Below are positions 1 to 9,596 of a stretch of DNA of 64,000 nucleotides, in pieces. How positions within the stretch are numbered: the stretch's first letter is position 1; the number at the start of each line of letters is the position of its first letter. The position numbers and the translations under genes are program-made. Source of the DNA: Buxus sempervirens (lineage: Eukaryota > Streptophyta > Magnoliopsida > Buxales > Buxaceae); contig OX387192.1 in NCBI GenBank assembly GCA_947561395.2, forward strand, positions 37,717,520-37,781,519. The letters are read 5' to 3'. Under the pieces are notes generated by a model. The model made no database searches, was not told the DNA's origin, and was given only the letters and a program-made list of their open reading frames with translations.

Positions 1-130
1 TTAACACAAAATCAATCTCTAAAGTTTCAAGCAAATAGTACAATTTCTGTTTCCATCTTTTGAAGTTGTCCCCAACTAAGGGTTCAACTTTAGTGAGATC
101 TACAGCAGATGGGGTTCTAATGTGTTCCAT
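1..130 (-). CDS. Copia retrotransposon gag, N-terminal fragment (partial)
   Basis: Read on the minus strand from an ATG at 130, the frame stays open to the window edge, giving about 43 residues. It carries the pattern VGDNFKRWKQKLYYLLETL, typical of the N-terminus of plant Ty1/Copia gag (UBN2/DUF4219-type), where an F/Y..W.....L..L motif precedes the zinc knuckle. The rest of the element lies outside the window. The frame is also open a little upstream of the ATG, so the exact start is uncertain. Confidence 0.65.
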   Translation of the reverse strand, partial: MEHIRTPSAVDLTKVEPLVGDNFKRWKQKLYYLLETLEIDFVL

Positions 131-1260
131 ATCAATAACAGCAAATTTTCTATCAAATAGCTTGTTGAAAGGCTTTAAGATTGTTGTTCCTTGGGTACTG
201 TAAGATAGAAAATACAAGATTCTGCAAGACAGAAAATTGAGAAGCACGTATGGGAAGAAAGACTAGCTATATGATTATAATATCAGTGATTAATTCAATA
301 ACAGAGATTATAATATCAGTGATGAATTCAATAACAGAAACTTATAGGTACTAACCAAACTCACAGATGGAAATAATATGCAACAGCAGAGAAATGCTAT
401 TAATAATAGAGATAAAATTGATAGAGATAAAACAGCATAACATTCAGATGAAGATCATGGTAATAATAGCAACGTACGAAGATCAAATAGAAGTAATTGC
501 AGAAACAGAATAGATGAACGATCAAATAGAAACAATTGAAATCAAATTAAAAACTTATTGATTTTTGCCCGAGGCGAGGAGATAAACCCCTGTGCTTAAA
601 GCCTTTCAGCAACCCCCTTTCGGAATGATTCCTCAGTGCGTGGGTCTGGATACTGTGGCTTCTAGCATTCAACGGACACTAAGATCCTCCAGCAAGCCGC
701 ACAGACAATGCTGGGATATCAGCGAACTCAATGGCAGCAGCACTCTTCTTAAACCAGACGAAAAAAGAAGAAGATGAAGGTAGGGTTTTCTCCGTTCGTT
801 TTTCTAGAGAAGAGATTCTAACTTCGTGGTGTTTAGAACCGAAACCCTAACCCTTTAAATAGACCATCCCACAAAAACATTATTAACGTTAATTAACCCA
901 ACGGTTAATTAGAACGTTAATAACCCAACGGATATAATCAACTCAACGTTAATAAAATAAAACGGTACAACTCAACGATTAGATCAAAGTTAAAACCGAT
1001 TTTCATTTTGTTAAAAAAAAATTTAATCGTTTAAAAAGATAGCACATCACACACACCATGACACAACCGACCGGACGGACGGCGGCGGCGGCGTGATTCA
1101 AAGAAACCCCGACAACAAGAACAATGTCTCACTTTAGGGGTTACACCCCTTTAGTTCTCACCATCCTATATTAACACAATGAGGCTTCAGTAAATTTCCA
1201 ATGTGGGACTATTCTCCCCACACAAGAAACAAAGGAATTTTGAGTCCTCAAAAAACGACC
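131..1260 (-). mobile_element. Copia element leader and probable LTR remnant
   Basis: This stretch lies upstream (minus sense) of the Copia gag fragment and has no gene. Near 1195-1220 the text GTGGGGAGAATAGTCCCAC (minus sense) and the segment after it resemble LTR sequence common in plant Copia families. Repeated AACGTTAAT/AACGGTTAATT blocks occur at 880-975. I could not fix LTR ends (TG..CA), a primer-binding site or a target-site duplication, so the boundaries are approximate. The short plus-strand reading frame at 592-777 sits inside this leader and does not look like a gene. Confidence 0.4.
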
Positions 1261-1433
1261 AAAACACAACAGAAGTTAATTTGCTAAACGTTAATTTCAT
1301 TAGATTAAAAGAAAAGAAAAAGGGTCTAGTTCCCTCAATTTTTGGTGCTCGAACTACGTACAAATAACTAGCACTGGAAAGGCAACACAGATCGACTGGA
1401 ACATCACAGCCCTAAGCAATATTCATCAATACA

Positions 1434-1984
1434 ATGGCCACTCTCAGGCTTTTCATGGTTTCTAGTTTTCTTCTTCTTACTCTCTTTCCTAACCTAACCC
1501 CCACTAAGCTTGTGAAAGCAGACGATGAATTCATTCACAACGAGTGCCACAATGCGGAGGTCCCAGCGACATGCGTAGAGTGCATTAAATCCGATCCTCG
1601 GGTTTGACGGCCGACGCAGTAGGGATCGCCACCATTATTGTCGATTGCGTGAGCAACCTCGCCGGTAATCTGCAAGGAAATATGTCAACGCTTGCTGCAG
1701 GTACCAGTGATGCTATTTTGAAAGAGGCGTACCAAGAGTGCAGCAAATGGTTTTCTTACGCCAAGAAAGCACTGTATGCTGCAACCATTGCTCTCAAGAG
1801 CCGTGGCTATGACTGTGCAGACCAGTCGGTGAGCTTGGCTTTCCAGTACCGCTTCGCTTGCAAGAACCAGATCCAGGTAAATGACAGCATGTCCGCCGTT
1901 CCAGTCTCAGGGCAGATGTTATATGAGCTAAATGTGTATGAAGAGCTCTCTCAGGCAGCTATGAGAATTATCAATCGACTCTAG
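1434..1984 (+). pseudogene. PMEI-domain invertase/pectin methylesterase inhibitor, frameshifted
   Basis: The family consists of small secreted four-helix inhibitors of cell-wall invertase or pectin methylesterase. Translation from ATG 1434 gives a signal peptide (MATLRLFMVSSFLLLTLF) and the first conserved cysteine pair (ECHNAEVPATC), then runs through SDPR into a TGA at 1605. The rest of the domain continues in the frame one base back, from about 1604 to TAG 1982-1984. It includes the second cysteine pair (YQECSKW ... YRFACKNQ) and full-length C-terminal helices. Both halves fit the family as one protein of about 183 residues, so a single indel near 1600 is the only break seen. It is either a young pseudogene or a sequence error. 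An intact relative lies about 1.5 kb downstream on the same strand, so this looks like an old tandem pair. Confidence 0.8.
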
Positions 1985-3452
1985 TGAATTCTGACTGTAT
2001 TGTGATGCATGCATTTCTGTAATAAGTAATTTTACTCATAATTAATGGGGTGAATAAGATGAGAAATAATCTGAATTGGGTTTTTATTTCCTTCGGTTTT
2101 TTTTAACCATCGGAAGGTTGGAAGCTTACTGGTGGATCTTTTCCACCTAAGCAATTAAGTTTTGTTTCCTTTGTTTGTAAGAGGATTCAGGTATATTTGT
2201 ACTTCTTCACAAGCAAACCTCAGGAAGCATTGTGAATTGAAACTGTGCCACCCTTGCATTGGGGTGAAAATGGACAAATTTTGCTGCAATCATATAAAGG
2301 TCGGCGTACGTGCTTGATCATCCTAATTAACTTAATTGCTAGCTAGAAGAATGAAATTTTCCGTTCCCCCCCTTTTTTTCGTGTGGATTAATGATGTTGC
2401 ACATTGCATCTTGGGAGCAGGCTTCAAACTGTCAACAGCCTAACCCCATGAAATTTAAGTCAAAACAAGATTTGTTCTTGGTCTTCTATTAGGAAAGAAA
2501 AAAAAAGATGCAATACCTCGGATTTTTTTCCAAGAAAATCAGAGGGCTGATCACATATGATTTCATGCCATACAATAAAAAGTAAATAAAGAAAAATAAA
2601 TAATTTTTATATGTGATCAGAATAAAAATAATTAAACAGCTGCTGAGAGTCTCTTTGTAGGATAGGATCTCAACAATGGAATGAGTTAATTAATTAAACA
2701 GCTGGTAATCTATTACGCTGCCAGAAATTCCCTTAAGCAACTTCCGTTTGCGAAAGCCGGCCTGCCGGATCCCTACAAATACGCATAGAGAAATTCTCAT
2801 AAATTGGTATCAATGAGTTTGTGCTAGCTCTTGTGAAATTTTATGTGCATGTGATGAAGAAAATAGAGTATTGTCCCAGATATTTTCTATTAATTATATT
2901 GTACTGTTGGGATCTCTCTAATGTAAGGCCTCTAATTAAGCTGTATACATAAACAAGCACCCCGAGTTTTGTTCACAAGCAAGGTCATTGTGATGGGTTA
3001 ACAGAGTGTAAGAGCTGGCCAAAAGCATGGCGTTTGTTATACGAAGTGGTGGAGTGTGGTAGTGAACTTGACAACCCTTTTGCATTGATCAACAACGGCT
3101 CAACTACTCATCGGGAATTTGTTACAAGTATCATCCACTCACCTATTGGATCGATGAGCCTGCGATACCTATTTCGTGTGTATGGACTATCCATTTCACT
3201 ACTTTTGGAAAATACTTCCGATTTTGACGGTATATATTGAGACTGAAGTGCTTCTCCTAATTACAGTATGTTTTTTGTTTGATAGAAGCCTGCATTTATT
3301 AATTGCCATCAGGAAGTTAGTCTGTTGAACATCAATTAACTCTGCTGGTTCCCAGCTCCCACAACGCCAATGCGTGTATAAGTAGCACTAGAGAACTGAA
3401 TTCAGAGCATTTGCATCCACAATTTTTGTTCGATTAACCAAGTATATGATAT
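1985..3452 (+). other. Intergenic, no gene recognised
   Basis: Spacer between the two inhibitor genes. It is AT-rich, with poly-A and TTAATTAATT stretches near 2690. An open frame at 3034-3240 has no recognisable domain. The last 100-200 bases before 3453 should hold the promoter of the intact inhibitor gene, but I see no convincing TATA box. Confidence 0.5.
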
Positions 3453-4016
3453 ATGGCCTTCTCCAGAGCATTCATGGTTCCGACCCTTCTTCTTGTTCTT
3501 CTTCTTCTTCTTGTTACTCTATCTTGCTCATCCTCCTCCGCCAACCAACACCGAATACTCGTTGCAGATAGCATGAGTTTGATCAAAAGGGTTTGCAGCG
3601 GCACTAGGGTACCAGACACCTGCGAAAAGTGTATGTATTCCGACCCCAGAAGCAAAGACGCTAGTGGTGTAGGACTTGCCTGCGTTGCCATCGATTGTGC
3701 GATCACCAGCGCGGATTTCTTGCAAGAAAACATGTCGAGCTTAGCCTCTACAGCCCCGGATGCGACCACCAAGGAAGCGCTTGCGGAGTGCAGTGATTGG
3801 TTTTCATGTGCGAGGTCGCAACTTGAAGCTGCAAAGCTGTGTATGAGGACTGGCAAAGATGAAGTGGCTACGCTGGCCTTACTTGCCGCCGGCGTTTATA
3901 GAAGATCATGTACTTGGAGGCTTAAAAGGAACAACGTTAGCACCATCCACACTCAACAGCACCTGGTCGCTTACGATGAATTTGTGGAAGTAGCTTCCGG
4001 AATAATATTAGAATAA
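3453..4016 (+). CDS. PMEI-domain inhibitor (putative invertase/pectin methylesterase inhibitor)
   Basis: Intact single-exon gene of 187 residues, the usual size for the family. Residues 1-31 form a signal peptide with a long leucine run (LLLVLLLLLVTLSCSSSSA), so the product should be secreted to the apoplast. The inhibitor domain follows. The first cysteine pair is in VCSGTRVPDTC, and the second pair spans ALAECSDWFSC and YRRSC. The SDPRSKDA and ATTKEALAEC segments are typical of the putative invertase inhibitor branch of PMEI proteins (Pla a 1-like). Whether it acts on invertase or pectin methylesterase cannot be read from sequence. Extra cysteines (KCMY, LACVAIDC, WFSC, KLCM) are more numerous than the four conserved ones. 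It shares order and strand with the frameshifted copy at 1434. Confidence 0.85.
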   Translation: MAFSRAFMVPTLLLVLLLLLVTLSCSSSSANQHRILVADSMSLIKRVCSGTRVPDTCEKCMYSDPRSKDASGVGLACVAIDCAITSADFLQENMSSLASTAPDATTKEALAECSDWFSCARSQLEAAKLCMRTGKDEVATLALLAAGVYRRSCTWRLKRNNVSTIHTQQHLVAYDEFVEVASGIILE

Positions 4017-4115
4017 ATATCTTTAACTAAAATATCGATCGAGGTTTCTTAATCACCGCTCTTGCTCCTAATGAATTGCCAAATAAATTTCAGCCACTCC
4101 ATAATTAAGAAAATG

Positions 4116-4224
<109 letters not shown>

Positions 4225-4370
4225 ATATGTAGCTCTAGCTATTAACAATACATATCAAACAATGAATTGGAATTTTTCCGATTGGAGTTGCTTATAGAAA
4301 TCTCGACCAGAGTGACCACAAAGTTTGTATTTTAAACCTTTGCTTATATGTATCTTAGTTGAATTTATAT

Positions 4371-4537
4371 ATATTCCCACAAGATTCTAGCCTCCTTTTT
4401 TTGTCCCAAATATTGCCCTCCCCAACTATAACAATCCCAACATATAACTACCACAACCACCTTCTACTTTTAAGTTTTAAATTGAACCCTACAACTATTC
4501 CCTCCCCTACGTGCAGTTCTACACGTGCACCCTACTC
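4371..4537 (+). mobile_element. Helitron-like non-autonomous element, 5'-truncated copy
   Basis: Shares a diagnostic stretch with copies at 47406 and 47618: TATTCCC..AGATTCTAGCCTCC, then CAATCCCAACATATAAC, CACCTTC, TTTTAAATTGAA and TGTTCCCTCCCCTACGTGCA-like blocks. It ends in a short hairpin (GTGCA ... TGCAC) followed by CCCTACT, where better copies read CCCTACTAGT. A hairpin just before CTAG is the hallmark of a Helitron 3' end. The 5' end (TCTATACTATCTAT in other copies) is missing here. Confidence 0.45.
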
Positions 4538-5071
4538 TTATATCTATAAATCTAACTCGGACCACCAACCCAACCCAACGCAAATAAGAGTCCCAACTGA
4601 GCATTTAGTTTGGATCTTTGAATTTGGGTTAAGTTTGGGATTCAATTTATGCCACCTGAAAAGCTCGGTGAAAACTGACTTACTTGTATACATAAACAAA
4701 TATAAATATATACATATATACATATGCGTGTATATATTCCATTATTTTTTTTCCTTTTTTTACTATCTTTTTTATTATGTAATCAACTATAAAACATAAA
4801 TTTATTAATATATAGTAATAAGTGAATTTTATATATATACCAACGTGCTAAAATGAATATGATATTCCAACTTTTACACTTATAGCAAAAAATTGAAAAA
4901 AAATTTAAAAATTCACATTTTGTTGGCCAACCCAAAGCCCAACTCAAAAAATATTGTTTAGACCAGATTTGGGTTTAATGAGTTAAGGTATGGGCGGGCC
5001 AAGTGTGAGATCTTGGTCCAATGGCCCTCTTGTCAACACTTGCATAAATTGGGTTTGTTGGCACCCTGAGT
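4538..5071 (+). other. AT-rich spacer, nothing recognised
   Basis: Contains (TA)/(TATA)-rich runs around 4700-4840 and no credible coding sequence. It runs up to the LINE fragment and its left target-site duplication. Confidence 0.4.
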
Positions 5072-5082
5072 GCCGAGGCCGC

Positions 5083-5373
5083 ATTTTTTTTTTTTTGATG
5101 GAAAGCTAAGTTAGGCTCTATCTTCATTAGATGAAAACAGTGTTACAATAGCTGCTTCAAGGCATAATACAATGATAATATACCTAAAAAAGCGAAAGAA
5201 TAAAAGAGGCCAAGATACAAGAGAGATATCAACCTTAACAGTCAATTTTGAGTGAAAGTGTCCGATACTGCACCGAAACGGCATGAAATCACCTTAAAAA
5301 AACAGGGGTGAGGTCGGACCGTCGGACGACGAAACACGGATTGAAATTCCCGTGAAGGGACGAAGGACCCTGC
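5083..5373 (-). mobile_element. 5'-truncated LINE 3' end with target-site duplication
   Basis: A poly-T run at 5083-5095, read on the minus strand as a poly-A tail, follows an LINE-like 3' UTR ending ...AGCTTTCCATC-A(n). The insert is flanked by an identical 11-base direct repeat GCCGAGGCCGC at 5072-5082 and 5374-5384, as expected for target-primed reverse transcription. Only about 290 bases of the element are present and no coding sequence remains. It sits about 270 bases upstream of the ECHIA-like start codon, so it may lie in that promoter. Confidence 0.7.
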
Positions 5374-5651
5374 GCCGAGGCCGCTTCCTTAACACGTCCA
5401 AACAGGGACGGTTTTATCTATTTGTCAGGAACTAACAATTCCGATAACACTGACGCGCGCACTTCAAAAAGAGGAAAAAGGGCAAAATAAGTTAAATAAC
5501 GGCGATAAAGGAAAAGAATGGAAGAACCCATGAAAGGACAAAAGGTCAAATAAATAAAGATAGGGCCCCCGCTGGTATTTCAGTTGGGTCGCTCATCCAT
5601 CTAGGTTCCTCGCATCTAATCTTCCCAGTCGGGTACTGACGCTCGACAGAG

Positions 5652-8631
5652 ATGATGGATCAATCTTCGCCGGAAAAGCTGATACTCGTGAACCGGGAAC
5701 CAACCGGAATCGCGTTCGTGACTATAAACCGTCCAAAGTCGCTGAATTCGCTAACCAGATCGATGATTATGGATTTAGCTAAGGCATTCAAGAGCTTGGA
5801 CGGCGACGACTCGGTGCGTGTTATCGTGGTAACGGGATCAGGGAGGGCCTTCTGCTCAGGGGTTGATTTAACGTCTGCCGAGGATGTATTTAAGGGGGAT
5901 GTGAAGGATATGGAGACTGATCCAGTGTGGCAGATGGATAAGTGCCGGAAGCCCATCATCGGTGCGATTGGTGGATTCGCAGTCACTGCAGGGTTTGAGA
6001 TCGCTCTCGCTTGCGATATCCTCATTGCCGCAAAAGGCACCAAATTCATGGACACCCATGCCAGGTTCTCTTCTCTGTCTTTTCCTCGTTCCTTTAGTTT
6101 CAAAATTGTTACTCCTCATTTTGTTTCTTCATAATGGCTCCGAGATTGGGGAACGATGTTTATTAGACGGTGAACGTTACGACTTTGAAAGCGTAGCACG
6201 TTATCAAACCCAGGACACATCAATATATGCAGTCAAAATTTTTGTGCTAAGTTGGGTTTTGATTCAGAATTTCCCCTTGCTTTGATTGGATGAAGGATGT
6301 GTTAAACAACTGATATCGACCCTATATGTGGCTATCCTGTAAAATACAGGATCGCTATCCTCAATGTGATACTGGTAGTTAATTTCAGTTTGGAAGAAAC
6401 AGAAAGGATGTGGCAGCTGCTATGGCATTGTTTACAAATGTTAGCTCATATTGGTTATCCCTCTGGACTATCCCTTAGATGTATATCCTTAGCTAGAGCA
6501 TGTTTAAAATGAATCATTGCATTTTACCATTGGTTCACTGCGACATGTGGGTATCAATTCGAATGCTTCTAGTGATTTTTTTTAATCATGGTTGCCTTTG
6601 TTATTTATGATGTGTGAATATGTTTGTGATCTTTTCTGCAGAATTTGTAAGAGCAATTGTTAGTGAGCAGCTTAAGTTAGCTGTTGCGTCATAAATAAAC
6701 AGCAGTTTCATTAAATAGTACTTTTTTTATGTCTTGAACGATACGGTCTAGTAGGATATCATATATTTTACGAGGCTGGAAGTGAAATGAAGGGATTTAA
6801 TAATTTTATTTCTTGCTTATATTTTTCCGACACCTTTTTATTGACTATCAGAAAAATGATAATTGTATCCCAAATAGGGGAGATCCTGAGATCTTGATTG
6901 CATCCTTATATCTTGAAATAAAACCCATTTAAATACATGTCTTGTAAGTACACTGACTGCTCCCAAAATTCGTTGATGGGCAGCTAGATTCCTCTTATAT
7001 CTTGAAGACATAGTAGGATAAACATCTTTAAGAATGGGCTCCCTTTGGTATTGTACAAGACAAAATATGCATTAAAAATCAGATTATGGTCATGGATGTA
7101 ATGCATAAATTTTCTAATGAGCTGAGTAATTGATACTTCTTTTCACATTTCCTTCGATGAACCAAAATCTATGTGATTTAACATGTGAGTGTGAATGTTG
7201 CAGGTTTGGAATATTCCCTTCATGGGGCCTTTCTCAGAAGCTCTCACGCATTATAGGACCAAACAGAGCCCGCGAAGTATCGCTAGCAGCTGTGCCTGTA
7301 ACTGCAGAGATGGCAGAAAAGTGGGGCCTAGTGAACCACGTTGTTGAAGGAGGTGAGCTGCTGAAGAAAGCTCAAGAAGTTGCAGAAGCTATAATAAGAA
7401 ACAATCAAGACATGGTGTTGAGATACAAGTCTGTTATAAACGATGGTCTCAAGCTGGACTTGGGTCATGCTCTTGCTTTAGAGAAGGTGAAAATTCCTTA
7501 CTTTGATGATATTTTCTTTGAAGACAAGTTACATTTCCAAGACTTCTGAAATTTCATTGTGTAAGAGTAGGAGAAAAAATCTAGTGAAGGGTGTAGAGAC
7601 TAGAGAAGATCTTTCTATGATTGTCATTTTCAGCTCATCTGGCTGAATTTTTCAATTAAAGGCGGGATCCATCCAGTGGCTGACCCCAAACCTTTCTTGA
7701 CATTTTTTTATCTCAATATCTCATCCAAATCTTTACTTTAGGATCATCTCAGTTCTCAACTTGTCTGTCATGCTCAATTTTAGCTTTACAGAACCATTGA
7801 CTAGTTATCCCAAGTTCCCACTTACTGGTAGGGCAATTCAGAAAAGGCAGCAGTCTGGTTTATGCTATGGCTTGTTGATGAGCAAATTCAGTGGATAATG
7901 TGTAGTTGTACAGAATAACCACCACATAAAATGGGAAATTTACTCCTAAAGACAGCAGGAGTTTTGACTTTGAACCATCTGTGTCTCATGGTTGTGGCTT
8001 GGATGTCCTCTTATCAGGAAAATGGTAAGCATATAAGAGCTGACCCTTGATATTATTGTCGTTGATATTGCTGCTGCTGTTGCATACATGTGGTTATGTC
8101 TCTCAATAGTTTATATTTTTGCTGTCAAAATTTTGATTGGGAGCTGAACTTGTTATTAGTTTTATCAGGAAAATTATGGCATAGGAAAAAGATGAGCCCT
8201 TAATGTTATTTTTGTTGCTGCTGCTGATGTGTGGCTATGGCCCTCAATAGTTAGCATTTTTTTCATCAAACATTTGATAAGTAGCTGAACTTGTATTTCA
8301 TGATACTATGTTTTATCCCAGTTAGTTGAGGTTGGAAGCATAGATCCTGTTCCAAAATCAGTTTTCCGGTCGGTTTAGTTTGGTTAACTGGTTGGAAGCC
8401 CTTATTGTATTGTTTTATGAACTTGTGTTTCATCAATAATATCTCTTTCCCATGGATTTGTAAGTGTTCCCTCTATATGCCTTGTGATTCCTGTTGTTAA
8501 CTGTTGATGTTATCATTTACTTTCAGGAGAGAGCTCACAGCTATTACAATGGAATGACAAAGGAGCAGTTTGAGAAAATGCAGAAATTCATTGCAGCTCG
8601 GGGCTCCAAAAATCCTTCCTCCAAGATGTAG
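5652..8631 (+). CDS. ECHIA: Enoyl-CoA hydratase/isomerase family protein, peroxisomal (ECHIA-like)
   Basis: Three exons, 5652-6064, 7204-7486 and 8527-8631, join in frame at GT-AG sites to 266 residues. This matches the plant ECHIA length, and the protein is very similar to Arabidopsis At4g16210 as I recall it. It has a crotonase fold: the first oxyanion-hole segment is FCSGVDL (67-73), and ITAGFE-like VTAGFEIALACD (111-122) holds the first catalytic glutamate position (E116). The second catalytic glutamate of classical hydratases falls in DTHARFG (134-140) and is His here. The C-terminus ends SKM, an accepted plant PTS1 peroxisomal signal, which points to fatty-acid or branched-chain acyl-CoA beta-oxidation. 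Two ATGs in a row (5652, 5655) leave the start ambiguous by one residue. The substrate is unknown. Confidence 0.93.
8014..8300 (+). repeat. Diverged tandem duplication inside ECHIA intron 2
   Basis: Two copies of about 150 bases (starting near 8014 and 8166) share, in the same order, CAGGAAAAT, GAGC..CCCTTGAT/TAATGTTATT, TTGCTGCTGCTG, TGTGGCTATG-like, CTCAATAGTT and AGCTGAACTTGT. They differ by substitutions and small indels, so the duplication is old. No coding role is apparent. Confidence 0.7.
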
Positions 8632-9596
8632 GGCAATTTGTTGTAAAAATAAATGTTAGTCTGCAACGGATTATGAGGAATAAATTTTCTTGATTGCCAA
8701 CTTTTGCATAGAATCTTTTATTTTGTTTATTTTTCCTTGATAAATTTTTTAGATTTTCACTTAAAGATAATAACAGGGAAGGTTCAGGTCATATCTTCCT
8801 TTGGGTGGGTTTCGAAATCCTCCGATCTGATCTACCACTCCCTTCAGAAAAGTTCATCTGCGATCACCAAACGTTTTGTGGCCTGCAGCAACAGTTGGAT
8901 GCTGGGACAAACCAAAATATGTCGCGTAAAAGAATGATCTGGTCCATCGAAACCATTCATTAAATCTATAAGTTAGCCAAGCAGAAATAATCTAAACTAC
9001 ATAAATTACAAACCCCAGGTAACAGATGCACATGTACACGAGGTATTGTTAAATGTATCCATGGCCGCTGAGTAAGCCTCCACGAGTGCGTGAAGCGTTG
9101 CTCCAGGCAATCGCGGCTCAAATGGAAAGCACGAGCTCACCAGTGAACTCACCCCTTCACTTGGACTGTTAACCGATCGGCCTTTCCCAGTTCCCAACTT
9201 CCCACCAGAGCATTCTTCCACCGCTATAGTATTCCGTTCGTATTCTATAAATGAAGTTCCTCCCCGAGTGTTTTCTGTGCTAAAAGCACCCTATAATGCT
9301 CTTTCTCTTAATTAGTAACGTTCTCAATCTGGGGGTGCTAATTACGAGCATATTTTCATTAATCTCCTTATCCTGTGTTTCTTCTGTGTAACTTCTTCCA
9401 GATTTTATTGCCGAATGAAATGGGAAATATTTCATTCTTTGAAAGTATTGATTCAGATGTATTGATTCGTCTACATGTGATCCCCTGTTTTCTGCTCTGT
9501 TCTCTTTCCTTCTCAATACAGACTTAGTTTTCGTTTTTGAATTTGCGTCTTCTGGGTAATCATCCCCTTTTTTGCTTCCTCTGTCTTCTTCTGCTC
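8632..9596 (+). other. Intergenic, no gene confirmed
   Basis: Spacer between ECHIA and the stachyose synthase pseudogene. A minus-strand frame at 9006-9221 (71 residues, containing FEPRLPGATLHALVEAYSAAM) has a protein-like composition, but I do not recognise it. It lacks flanking exons that I can join, so it is not called as a gene. Confidence 0.4.

Noticed and set aside
592..777. Short frame at the left end of the window
   Set aside because: Lies in the leader/LTR of a minus-strand Copia remnant and has no domain.
3034..3240. Plus-strand 68-residue frame between the inhibitor genes
   Set aside because: No domain, alternative start only, not supported by context.
9006..9221. Minus-strand 71-residue frame with protein-like composition (FEPRLPGATLHALVEAYSAAM)
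   Set aside because: No recognised domain, no joinable exons and no start context; it could be a remnant or chance.
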